Part shown: positions 16,426-24,177 of the stretch, piece by piece | Layout: every line of letters begins with the position of its first letter | Position numbering within the stretch: the stretch's first letter is position 1 | Source: Treponema socranskii subsp. paredis ATCC 35535 | GTDB taxonomy: Bacteria > Spirochaetota > Spirochaetia > Treponematales > Treponemataceae | Direction of reading: 5' to 3' | Assembly: GCA_000413015.1 (NCBI GenBank) | Contig: KE332515.1 | Location: 1,945,923 to 2,009,922, forward strand | Length of the DNA stretch: 64,000 nucleotides | Position numbers and translations under genes: made by a program | The notes under the pieces: model-generated | Databases searched by the model: none | What the model was told of the DNA's origin: nothing | Seen by the model: the letters and a program-made list of their open reading frames with translations, nothing else

Positions 16426-16585
16426 GATGCGCGTCATCGTCTTTGCACGTCGGTATTGAATACGTGTTTGCGAAAACGGCGGTGCGTACGGCCGTTGATT
16501 ATTAATTTTTTGCGGCTTTTGAAAATTGCAATTTTTGGGAACGTTCATTAAAAGCGTTTATTAATTTTTTTAAAGCGAGGCGGAT

Positions 16586-17404
16586 ATGGCGGATGCTTTC
16601 GATATGAAAAAAATTACGGTAAGCGTTATCGGATGCGGGGCGATGGGCGGCGCCGTCCTCCGCGCACTGTGCAAAAAAATCGATCCGCAGTCGGTAAAAG
16701 TGAGCGCGAAACGTTTCGAACACGCCGAAGCGATCGCGGCGGAAACGAAGTGCGTTGCGGTAAAGACGAATTCGGAAGCCGCCCGAAAAAGCGATTACGT
16801 TTTTATCGCGGTAAAGCCCGCTTACGTTCTCTCCGTGCTTGAAGAGATTTCAGGCGAACTCAAAGACGATGCGACGGTCGTTTCCATGGCAGCAGGCGTT
16901 CCGCTTGAAGCGCTCTCTAAAGCTTCGGGAAAACCCGCCGTGCGCATTATGCCGAATATGCCCGTTTCCGTAGGAGAAGGGATGATCGCCCTTGCGGCTT
17001 CAGGTGATGTAAGCGAAGAGCGCGTTGCCGCTGTATGCGCCCTCCTTGAAGCTTCGGGGAAAGTCGAGCGCGTCGATGAAAAACTCATGGACTGCGTAAC
17101 GGCGGTGAGCGGTTCGGGGCCGGCATACGCGTTCGTGTTTATCGAAGCGCTTGCCGATGCCGCAGTCCGCTCGGGTATGCCGAGAGATGAGGCCTATGTC
17201 TATGCGGCGCAGACGGTAAAAGGAGCTGCCGCCGCGGTTCTTGCCTGCGGAAAAAATCCCGCCTCTTTGAAAGATGCCGTATGTTCTCCCGGCGGCACGA
17301 CGATCGAAGGGGTCGCCGCTTTGGAAAAAGGCGGCTTCCGATCGGCGGTATTCGATGCCGTAAAAGCCGCCTATGAAAAATCCGCCGCTATGAGCAAGAT
17401 GTAA
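16586..17404 (+). CDS. proC: Pyrroline-5-carboxylate reductase
   Basis: A 272-residue enzyme for the last step of proline synthesis. The N-terminal Rossmann domain has VIGCGAMGGAVLRAL and VFIAVKPAYVLSVLEEI, then IMPNMPVSVGEGM. The C-terminal helical dimerisation domain has the family signature around ALADAAVRSGMPRDEAYVYA and SPGGTTIEGVAALEKGGFR. GCGAGG precedes the ATG at 16586. It is separated from proB by 160 bases of AT-rich non-coding sequence. The last 22 bases of coding sequence through the stop are duplicated 960 bases downstream, beyond the Rpn gene. Confidence 0.95.
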   Translation: MADAFDMKKITVSVIGCGAMGGAVLRALCKKIDPQSVKVSAKRFEHAEAIAAETKCVAVKTNSEAARKSDYVFIAVKPAYVLSVLEEISGELKDDATVVSMAAGVPLEALSKASGKPAVRIMPNMPVSVGEGMIALAASGDVSEERVAAVCALLEASGKVERVDEKLMDCVTAVSGSGPAYAFVFIEALADAAVRSGMPRDEAYVYAAQTVKGAAAAVLACGKNPASLKDAVCSPGGTTIEGVAALEKGGFRSAVFDAVKAAYEKSAAMSKM

Positions 17405-17409
17405 GACGC
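17383..17409 (+). repeat. Direct repeat, left copy, flanking the Rpn gene
   Basis: The sequence from cgccgctatgagcaagat through taagacgc matches 18343-18369 at 26 of 27 positions, offset by exactly 960 bases. The left copy is the real end of proC (...SAAMSKM stop). Confidence 0.9.
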
Positions 17410-17437
17410 TTATCGTATATCAAAGGGTAATGTGTAA

Positions 17438-18241
17438 TCAGCTAATCGATTCCACATCTTCTTTTGTAAGACCGGTCATCTTCTCTATAAATGAAATTTC
17501 GCAATTTGCCTGTTTCATCAGCCGTGCCGTTTCAAGTGCTTTTTGACGGGCACCTTCAGCAAAACCGAGCGATTTACCTTGTTGTATGCCTTCTTCCCGC
17601 GCGTCCATCTCAAACCCCGAAATAAAGCGGTATTCCTGCCGTGCCTGTTCGTTATTCTTTACAGCCTGTATCATCGTTTCTATCCTCTCTGTGTATTCCG
17701 TATTCGCCGTTCCGGTTTTGACATACTCCAAAAAGCCTTTGAGTTCTTTACCTTCGGCTTTTCCAAACGCTTCCGCATTTATTATAACCTTTTTTGTTCC
17801 GTCGCGTAAGTGTATCTGCCCGTCTTCAAGACAAATATTTTCAAACGTGTAAAGCGGCTTGTTTTTTCCGATCGCATCAAACAAGCACACAAATATGATA
17901 TAACTGTCGTTTAATGCTTTGTAGTGGTCACCCTTGTCTAAGAATGCGATGTCGATTGCCGCCTGATAATATCTCATGCGTTTCGGAATATTGTGTTCGT
18001 TGCTTACCTGCATCTCAATGTCGTACGATTTCCCCGCCTCGTCTTTTACGAGCAGGTCGAGCCGCACCGATTTTGCTTCAATGCCGGCTGCTACAGTGTT
18101 TTGCGGCGACAGGCAGGCAATCTTCCCGATTTCGTTTGCCAAAACCATTTCGAGAAATTCTTTACAGATACTTTCATCCTGCATGACTTTGCAAAACATA
18201 AAGTTATCGGCGATGATCAAGTCGTCAAAGCTTTTTTTCAT
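17438..18241 (-). CDS. Rpn family PD-(D/E)XK nuclease / putative transposase
   Basis: A 267-residue protein of the Rpn (recombination-promoting nuclease) family. The start MKKSFDDLIIADNFMFCKVM and the nuclease core RLDLLVKDEAGKSYDIEMQ (D...ExQ, about residues 61-79) are typical, with YYQAAIDIAFLDKGDHYKAL next. The C-terminal tail has the charged EGIQQGKSLGFAEGARQKAL repeats and ends in a small helix motif, ISFIEKMTGLTKEDVESI. Rpn proteins promote RecA-independent recombination in E. coli. GGGGAGA lies before the ATG. It is flanked by 27-base direct repeats of the proC end, indicating insertion by duplication. A second, truncated relative lies at 63772. Confidence 0.9.
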   Translation of the reverse strand: MKKSFDDLIIADNFMFCKVMQDESICKEFLEMVLANEIGKIACLSPQNTVAAGIEAKSVRLDLLVKDEAGKSYDIEMQVSNEHNIPKRMRYYQAAIDIAFLDKGDHYKALNDSYIIFVCLFDAIGKNKPLYTFENICLEDGQIHLRDGTKKVIINAEAFGKAEGKELKGFLEYVKTGTANTEYTERIETMIQAVKNNEQARQEYRFISGFEMDAREEGIQQGKSLGFAEGARQKALETARLMKQANCEISFIEKMTGLTKEDVESIS

Positions 18242-18342
18242 ACAGGTCTCCCCGCAAAATATTCACTATATATATCGAGGAGATGTTACAATTTCGGAGT
18301 TCTTTGAATCAATTTTGGAAGATATCTGGCGATGCCGCAGTT

Positions 18343-18369
18343 CGCCGCTATGAGCAAGATATAAGACGC
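18343..18369 (+). repeat. Direct repeat, right copy, flanking the Rpn gene
   Basis: Copy of the proC 3' end, including the stop codon, outside any gene. It differs from the left copy by one base (18361 A against 17401 G). It runs straight into a GC-rich hairpin that may be the original proC terminator. Confidence 0.9.
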
Positions 18370-18398
18370 CGGCTTATTTTCGCAAATCGGCCGGCATC
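18365..18398. terminator. Hairpin downstream of the acyl-CoA ligase gene
   Basis: GACGCCGGC (18365-18373) pairs with GCCGGCATC (18390-18398) with one G-U. The flanks are only moderately T-rich on both strands. It probably ends the ligase gene (minus strand) and may be the former proC terminator. Confidence 0.5.
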
Positions 18399-18419
18399 GT
18401 TTATTCTCTTTATGCGTTA

Positions 18420-20156
18420 TTATTTTTTGTAATTCCGTTTTACTTTGAGAGTCGTCGTCATTTCCAGCGGTTTGTCGAGTATCGTTATCCTCGTGATCCG
18501 CGCATAAGGCTGCAGCGTGTGATTTACCGCATCGACGTCGGCTTGGATCAAATGACGTATGTCATCGTTCGAAAAAGAATCGCCGCGTTCTATGCCCAGT
18601 TTTTTGAACGCTTCGTCGCTCGGATAAATCAGCGCTTCGATGCTTTCCGATTTCGATTCGCCGTCTTCGACATAACCTTGCGCCGTGATCTGCTGAATAT
18701 TGTCGTAGAGCTGGAACGCGTCTTCGATTTCTTCGGGATACACGTTTTTTCCGCCCGACGTGACGATGATGTTCTTTGCCCGTCCGCACAGCGAAATATA
18801 GCGTTCGTCGTCGATTTTGCCGACATCGCCCGTTTTGAAAAAGCCGTCGTCGGTAAACATTTTCGCAGTTTCTTCCGGCATATTGTAATAGCCCTTCATC
18901 ACCATCGGGCCTTTGACGGCGATTTCTCCGATGCCGTCTTTATCGGGATTGAGAATTTTAACTTCTTCGTAGGGATAAAAATCTTTTCCGACGCTTTCGA
19001 TTTTAAAACGTTCGACCGGATTCAGCGCGATAATGGGGCTCGTTTCGGTGAGTCCGTACCCTTGAATAAAATTGATACCCGCAGCGTTGTACGCTTTGAA
19101 CACGCTCGAAGAAAGCGGTCCGCCTCCGCAGATTGCGACGCGCAGCGTGTAGATATTCGCCTGTTGGAGTACCGCTTTGAACAGCACTTTTCCGGGATTT
19201 TTTCCGGTGAGTTTTTTGACGAAGTAGGAAAATCCCATGAGAAAACGCATGATGCCTGCGACGAGTACGCCTTTTTCGCGTATGCCTTTTTTTATGCCGG
19301 CGAGCAGTTTGTTGTATAAAAGCGGCACGCCGAGCATAACGGTGATTTTGCCTTCGCGCAGTTCTCGCATGAGGCGGGAGACGGCCATGTTTTTTCCGAA
19401 TACGATTTCGGCTCCCGTCGACAGCGGATTGATAAATGCCGCCTGCATCGTGTACGCATGGTGGATCGGAAGGAGCGCGTAAAATACGTCTCCGTTATAG
19501 TGTCTGAAATTCAACTGTGCGATATAGCAGTCGCTTATTAAATTTTCGTGCGTGAGCATGACGCCTTTGGGCGTACCCGTCGTTCCCGACGTAAATAAAA
19601 TCGCCGCGACGTCGCCGCTTTCGGCTTTCCGGTCAGCTTCGATTTTGCCGTCGGCTTTTAAATTGCAAACATAGGTTTCCGGGTACTTCGGACTCAGGGA
19701 CATGACTTTCAAAGAGGCGGCATTGCGTGAGATCGATTCGTATTTTTCTTCGTCGACGAAGATGATTTTCGGATCCGATACGCGCAAAAGATTGTCGACT
19801 TCGTTGTCGTGCAGAGCGTAATCGATCGGGACGACGATACCGCCGGCAAAAAGGATCGCCAGATACGCGATCGCCCACTCGGGTGAATTTTTTCCGGTTA
19901 CGGCAACCCGATCTCCTTTTTTAACTCCGTTCGCCGCGAGCCATACCGCAAGCGATTCTATATTTTTCAGCGCTTGCGCGTAACTGAAAGACCGTTTTGA
20001 AGCGTTCGGGCCGTCAAAATCGGTAAAGCACGGGCTATCCGGAAACCGCTCTGCGGAAATCCGGAACACTTGCGGAAAAGTCGGCCATTCGCCGTCGAAA
20101 ACTTTGCCTCGGTATGAATCGAGAAAGGACCAGGGAAGATTGTTTGTGTTTGTCAT
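18420..20156 (-). CDS. Long-chain acyl-CoA synthetase / AMP-binding ligase
   Basis: A 578-residue ANL-superfamily enzyme that adenylates a fatty acid and transfers it to CoA. Seen are the P-loop AAILFTSGTTGTPKGVMLTH, then GYGLTETSPIIALNP, the FKTGDVGKIDDERYISLCGR hinge region and SGGKNVYPEEIE. The catalytic C-terminal lysine is likely in the tail TTTLKVKRNYKK. Treponemes scavenge host fatty acids, so a role in activating exogenous fatty acids fits. The ATG at 20156 is chosen because an extended -10 (TGaTACAAT) ends only 8 bases upstream. No Shine-Dalgarno is seen, so translation may be leaderless. Confidence 0.9.
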   Translation of the reverse strand: MTNTNNLPWSFLDSYRGKVFDGEWPTFPQVFRISAERFPDSPCFTDFDGPNASKRSFSYAQALKNIESLAVWLAANGVKKGDRVAVTGKNSPEWAIAYLAILFAGGIVVPIDYALHDNEVDNLLRVSDPKIIFVDEEKYESISRNAASLKVMSLSPKYPETYVCNLKADGKIEADRKAESGDVAAILFTSGTTGTPKGVMLTHENLISDCYIAQLNFRHYNGDVFYALLPIHHAYTMQAAFINPLSTGAEIVFGKNMAVSRLMRELREGKITVMLGVPLLYNKLLAGIKKGIREKGVLVAGIMRFLMGFSYFVKKLTGKNPGKVLFKAVLQQANIYTLRVAICGGGPLSSSVFKAYNAAGINFIQGYGLTETSPIIALNPVERFKIESVGKDFYPYEEVKILNPDKDGIGEIAVKGPMVMKGYYNMPEETAKMFTDDGFFKTGDVGKIDDERYISLCGRAKNIIVTSGGKNVYPEEIEDAFQLYDNIQQITAQGYVEDGESKSESIEALIYPSDEAFKKLGIERGDSFSNDDIRHLIQADVDAVNHTLQPYARITRITILDKPLEMTTTLKVKRNYKK

Positions 20157-20164
20157 AATGTACC

Positions 20165-20209
20165 ATTGTATCACATAATTGTGAAATCGGGGGGATAAAT
20201 TTATGTGAT
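20165..20209 (-). promoter_or_regulatory. Extended -10 of the ligase gene with inverted-repeat operator candidate
   Basis: Minus strand -10 TACAAT (20165-20170) preceded by TG. Adjoining it is a perfect 9-base inverted repeat ATCACATAA (20170-20178) / TTATGTGAT (20201-20209), with a TCACA-TAAT-TGTGA palindrome in its left part (20171-20184). It is placed to bind a regulator over the -35 region and between the divergent nlpC and ligase promoters. Confidence 0.5.
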
Positions 20210-20295
20210 TTAAACAGGTTTTAAACCGGCGCGGAAGGAATTGCTGAAATTATTTTCCCGTGAAGAATCCGCTGAAAAAAGTCCCGCTTTTCGCC

Positions 20296-20301
20296 TATAA
20301 T
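20296..20301 (+). promoter_or_regulatory. -10 TATAAT of the NlpC/P60 gene (leaderless candidate)
   Basis: A perfect TATAAT ends 6 bases before the ATG at 20308, and a weak -35 CTGAAA lies at 20272-20277. No Shine-Dalgarno fits. Transcription would begin at or very near the start codon. Confidence 0.6.
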
Positions 20302-20307
20302 AGAAGT

Positions 20308-21546
20308 ATGAGAATTTTTCGGAAACGTCTGGGCTTCGGCGTATTTTTGCTTGCGCTTTGTGCGGCGGCATCCGCCGAATCGAAAACGGAAGCGGTGCAG
20401 GCGAAACGAGATGAGCTTATTGCGGAAGCAAAAAAATATATCGGCTCGCCCTATGCGGCAGGCGGGGTAGGGCCGGAATCCTTCGATTGTTCCGGCTTTA
20501 TCTATTTTATCGCGCGGAAATCGGCGAAGGTGCAGCTTCCCCGCAGTTCTCACGCCATATATCGATTTGTCGAGCATATTTCGGACGATGAAATCGAAGC
20601 GGGCGATTTGCTCTTTTTTTCCGCATCGTCATCGGGGCGTATGACGCATGTCGGTTTGTATATCGGAGAGGGTAAAATGATCCATGCGGCGAGCGAGGGG
20701 CCGAAAACGGGCGTTGTCGTTTCGTCGCTCGGTGAGCACTATTGGAAAACCTATTATGCCGGCGCGGGGAGATTTGTTCCTTCGGCAAAAAGTTCGTCGG
20801 GAGGGAAGCCGTCGAACGGTTCCGATAAGCAAAAAATCGCTGCGCCTTCTTCATTTGAAAATTCCGAAAAAAAAACAAACGGCACGACGGCGGACGCGGA
20901 AACGGCGTCTTCCGGAAAAAGCGGTGAAAAATCGGCCGAAAAAACGGTTGCCGACAGCAGTGAATCGGATCGGGATGAGTCGTCCGCATCCGTACGTAAA
21001 GATACGGCAAAAGTCGACGCCGTCCCGAAAAAGAACGAACTTATCGATAATTTTATCTGCAGTTTTTCTGCGGCGATAGATTGGTCGCTTTTCGAACCCG
21101 ATCGCTTTTTTGCAAATTTTCGCGGCATCGATTCCGGTGCCGACATAACGTTTTTAAAATGGAAGCTTCGGCCGGGAATCGGAACGATGATCAAAGGGTA
21201 TAACGGCGGTATCGTTTTGGTTCCGCTCGTGTTCATCCTGGAACTGAACGACAATATCCGCGCTTATGCCGGTCCTGCCGTTGCGCTCGGCGCTCCGACG
21301 TTTTTCGGTGAACGTACGGCTTCTCCCGCTTTTTCGGGAACTTTCGGCGTATCGTTTTGTACGCCGCCCCATGCCGCAGGTTCCGTCGGTATTCGTTTTA
21401 TGCAGGATATTTCTTATACGATTTTTAAAAAAAGCGACGGTTCGATGTTTTCTTTTGCGAGTGCCTTTTGTACGGGTTTTGCATTTGCAACGGGCATACG
21501 CATAAGTCTGCCGATGCGCGCCTTTGCCGGCGAGCGGGGCGTATGA
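20308..21546 (+). CDS. Secreted NlpC/P60 peptidoglycan hydrolase with C-terminal beta-rich domain
   Basis: A 412-residue protein. The start at 20308 gives a clean signal peptide (MRIFRKRLGFGVFLLALCAA, then ASA). The NlpC/P60 domain spans about residues 33-155 with the catalytic triad visible: Cys61 in SFDCSGF, His114 in MTHVGLYIG and His126 in MIHAA. A Ser/Lys/Glu-rich linker follows (about 155-250). The final ~155 residues (IDWSLFEPDRFFANFRG onward) are rich in alternating hydrophobic residues and glycines and look like a beta-barrel or surface domain I cannot name. The enzyme probably cleaves peptidoglycan stem peptides in the periplasm. The fusion to a possible outer-membrane domain is unusual. 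Confidence 0.85.
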   Translation: MRIFRKRLGFGVFLLALCAAASAESKTEAVQAKRDELIAEAKKYIGSPYAAGGVGPESFDCSGFIYFIARKSAKVQLPRSSHAIYRFVEHISDDEIEAGDLLFFSASSSGRMTHVGLYIGEGKMIHAASEGPKTGVVVSSLGEHYWKTYYAGAGRFVPSAKSSSGGKPSNGSDKQKIAAPSSFENSEKKTNGTTADAETASSGKSGEKSAEKTVADSSESDRDESSASVRKDTAKVDAVPKKNELIDNFICSFSAAIDWSLFEPDRFFANFRGIDSGADITFLKWKLRPGIGTMIKGYNGGIVLVPLVFILELNDNIRAYAGPAVALGAPTFFGERTASPAFSGTFGVSFCTPPHAAGSVGIRFMQDISYTIFKKSDGSMFSFASAFCTGFAFATGIRISLPMRAFAGERGV

Positions 21547-21597
21547 GGTTTTTACCGCAATTTTTTTTAACCGATAGACGCGGGATTGTTAAATAAT

Positions 21598-21603
21598 TAT
21601 AAT
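21598..21603 (+). promoter_or_regulatory. -10 TATAAT of the ClC gene (leaderless candidate)
   Basis: A perfect TATAAT ends 8 bases before the ATG at 21612. No Shine-Dalgarno and no clear -35. Confidence 0.5.
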
Positions 21604-21611
21604 CATACCCG

Positions 21612-22826
21612 ATGGATACGTTTCATATATGGCGGTATCGGATTATATCCGCACTGCAAATGGGCGCACTCTCCTGCGCGGTAGGCATTTGTTCCGGTGC
21701 CGTATGCGCGGTATTCGGACGAGGTTTGTTATTAATTAATAATTTCCGTGACGTGCATCGGATGTTTTTAATTCCGCTTTTGCCGCTGCTCGGACTTTGT
21801 ATCGTTTTTATGTACGACAAGTGGGGCGGCGGCGCCGAAGAGGGTATGAATATCGTATTCGCCGCCGGCCTTGACGATACTCGGACGATTCCTTTTCGCA
21901 TGATGCCGCTTGCCGTCGGTGCGACGTGGTTCGGTCATATCGGAGGGGCGAGCGTAGGGCGGGAAGGAGTCGCCTGCCAAATCGGCGCGGTGATCGGATA
22001 TACCGTCGGAAAGCTCGTAAAAAACAAACGCTTTACGCAGACTCTTATCATTGCGGGAATGGCGGGCGGTTTTGCCGGCTTGTTCCGTACGCCGGTCGCT
22101 GCGGTGTGCTTTGCGCTCGAAGTGATGATCGCCGGCCGCCTCTTTTATTATGCGCTTTTGCCGGCGATTATAGCGGCGGGCAGCGCGTCGGCCGTTTCGG
22201 GACTTTTAGGTCTTACCCATGAGTATTTTCCGCTTCCCGATGTGGGCGAAGCGGCTTTTACGCCGCCCTTTGTCGCAAAACTTACGGCGCTCGCCCTGCT
22301 TTTTTGCGCCGCGGGGCAGCTTTTTGCACATCTTTTAAAATATTGCCATGAGCGTTTTCAAGTTTGGCTGCCGAATAAATACAAGCGGATTTTTATCGTC
22401 GGTGCGGTTTTGAGCGGGCTGCTCCTTGTCGTTCATAAGGGAAGATACGCGGGTTTGAGTTTTTCGATAACCGATGCGGTCTTTGAGGGCGGAAATGTGT
22501 TTATGTACGACTGGATTTTAAAATTGCTGTTTACCGTCGTCTGCCTTTCAGCCGGTTTTCAAGGCGGAGAGCTTACGCCGCTTTTTATCATCGGTTCGGC
22601 TTTCGGCTATATCGTCGCTCCTCTTTTCGGTTTGCCGCCGCTTTTGTGCGCGGCCCTCGGTCACGGTGCGGTTTTCGGCAGCGCGACGAATACGCTCCTT
22701 GCGCCGATCGCGATCACGGGAGCGGTGTTCGGTTTTCAATATACGCCGCTGTTCGCGTTCGTGTGCGCCGTAGCGTTTTATTGTAACGGAAATCACGGCA
22801 TCTACCGCTTGCAGCGCGCCGTATAA
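21612..22826 (+). CDS. ClC-family chloride channel/transporter
   Basis: A 404-residue integral membrane protein with ten or more hydrophobic helices. ClC motifs are visible: KWGGGAEEGMN at the GSGIP-equivalent position (serine replaced by glycine), SVGREGVACQIG, which keeps the gating glutamate of GREGP, and GGFAGLFRTPVAAVCFALE. QGGELTPLFIIGSAFGY corresponds to the GxFxP region. The retained gating glutamate suits a Cl-/H+ or F-/H+ antiporter rather than a simple channel, but the ion cannot be settled from sequence. It is the last gene before a convergent lipoprotein gene. Confidence 0.88.
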   Translation: MDTFHIWRYRIISALQMGALSCAVGICSGAVCAVFGRGLLLINNFRDVHRMFLIPLLPLLGLCIVFMYDKWGGGAEEGMNIVFAAGLDDTRTIPFRMMPLAVGATWFGHIGGASVGREGVACQIGAVIGYTVGKLVKNKRFTQTLIIAGMAGGFAGLFRTPVAAVCFALEVMIAGRLFYYALLPAIIAAGSASAVSGLLGLTHEYFPLPDVGEAAFTPPFVAKLTALALLFCAAGQLFAHLLKYCHERFQVWLPNKYKRIFIVGAVLSGLLLVVHKGRYAGLSFSITDAVFEGGNVFMYDWILKLLFTVVCLSAGFQGGELTPLFIIGSAFGYIVAPLFGLPPLLCAALGHGAVFGSATNTLLAPIAITGAVFGFQYTPLFAFVCAVAFYCNGNHGIYRLQRAV

Positions 22827-22952
22827 CCGGCCGGCAGCGCTTTCGCTTTTCGCCGGTTTCCGCGTGCCGAGCGGCGGGTTCTGCCTGCCGCGTGTTTGCC
22901 CTCCGTGATTTTTCGGTCCGTATAAAAAATACTTTCGAAGCTTGTTCGGCTG

Positions 22953-22985
22953 AAAAAAATCGGGGCTGCCGTTTTCGGGCAGCCC
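22953..22985 (-). terminator. Intrinsic terminator of the 23032-24009 lipoprotein gene
   Basis: On the minus strand GGGCTGCC and GGCAGCCC pair over 8 bp with a 7-base loop (22963-22985), followed by CGA and a run of seven T. It lies about 45 bases beyond the stop codon. Confidence 0.85.
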
Positions 22986-23031
22986 TCATTGATTTACAAA
23001 AAATTATCGATTTCGGATTTTACCGAAGCGA

Positions 23032-24009
23032 TCATTCTTCTTCCGCAAAGAGCGCGCCTTTGAGCGAACTCTTGTCTTGTTTATAGTTTACGACAAGTTT
23101 CGTGTCGAACGGCGTCGAACCGTAACACGCGATGCCGCCTACCAAATACGTTGAACCGCCGATCTGTTTTGCAGGGCCGTAGCGTTTGTAGTTTGCAATG
23201 CTTGTTGCCTGCTGTACTTTATTTTGCGGATTTCCAGAGACACTGAACGTTCCGAGTTCCAGTCTTTGCGTTTTGGACTTTCCGAGGTACACTTTATAGG
23301 TACCGGCCGTCTCTTGCGTTATGTATAAATTAACGGAAAAAGAAGTGCCTGGAGTATAGGTATAATTAGCTGCGGGGAGAGTTACCCAATCGGGTATACC
23401 GTTTGCGTTGTTAGAAGAGCCTGTCCAGTTTGCATAGGTAACCGAACTGTCGTACTTATATAAAGTTCCCGCTGTTCCGCCGCTGAAAGAAAAATACGAG
23501 CCTAAGGAATTATCTTTTGTTATACCGCTTGCTTTTTTTGCGGGCGTAACTTCCGTATAGCGCTCGAAATAGTAGTCAAACGTAGAAGCGCCACTTTGAC
23601 GTATACCGACCAGACAAAAATCGACATTAGTACTGCCTGCTTTGTTTGTGTCCAAATCGAACGCCAAACCGAAGACTGCCATTCTGTTGCCGTCGGTGCT
23701 TTTCAGTTTCGACTTGGCCAAATCAACGGTGATCGTCGACGTAATTTCAGCGACCTGTTCCTTGTCGCCTATCTGCTCCCATACACGTTTATAATAGGGA
23801 TTTGTCGTATTATTGTACCCTGTACCGAGTGTATTTCCTGCGGAATCTTTGGAATCGCTGAAAATTCCGCCTTTTTCCGCCAGGCCGTTGATCGTCATCG
23901 TTGTATTCCATTTGCCGCCGGTCGTTTTAATATCGCCGCTGCCGAATCCGCAGCTCATAAATGCCAATACTGCCGATAAAAGCAGTGCCGTTGTTAAAGT
24001 CTTTTTCAT
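23032..24009 (-). CDS. Hypothetical lipoprotein
   Basis: A 325-residue protein. The ATG at 24009 has AGGAGA correctly spaced and gives a lipoprotein signal peptide, MKKTLTTALLLSAVLAFMSC. The mature part is rich in Gly, Thr, Asn and Tyr with short beta-prone stretches (AVFGLAFDLDTNKAGSTNV, YYFERYTEVTPAKKASGI), resembling secreted beta-sandwich proteins. The tail (TKLVVNYKQDKSSLKGALF) ends in Glu residues. No family is recognised. It has its own terminator and appears to be a single-gene unit. Export to the cell envelope is likely; function is unknown. Confidence 0.8.
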   Translation of the reverse strand: MKKTLTTALLLSAVLAFMSCGFGSGDIKTTGGKWNTTMTINGLAEKGGIFSDSKDSAGNTLGTGYNNTTNPYYKRVWEQIGDKEQVAEITSTITVDLAKSKLKSTDGNRMAVFGLAFDLDTNKAGSTNVDFCLVGIRQSGASTFDYYFERYTEVTPAKKASGITKDNSLGSYFSFSGGTAGTLYKYDSSVTYANWTGSSNNANGIPDWVTLPAANYTYTPGTSFSVNLYITQETAGTYKVYLGKSKTQRLELGTFSVSGNPQNKVQQATSIANYKRYGPAKQIGGSTYLVGGIACYGSTPFDTKLVVNYKQDKSSLKGALFAEEE

Positions 24010-24177
24010 AGTCATCTCCTTCTGCATTAAGATAAGATTTAATAAAAGTATAACAAAAAGAAAAGAACATTGCAATGCAAACGTTACAACGCTCCGCACT
24101 CAAGCGTCTTCGCCGGACACCGCCGGTAAGGGACTCCGGTGCCTGCTTTGCCGACGGTGTACTTTCCGCACAAATCG

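Noticed and set aside
14297..16548. Long minus-strand frames opposite proA-proB-proC
   Set aside because: They are shadows of highly conserved genes in the other direction and have antisense codon patterns.
20259..20307. Earlier GTG start for the NlpC/P60 gene
   Set aside because: It would place a hydrophilic tail before the signal peptide and include the -10 TATAAT in the coding region.
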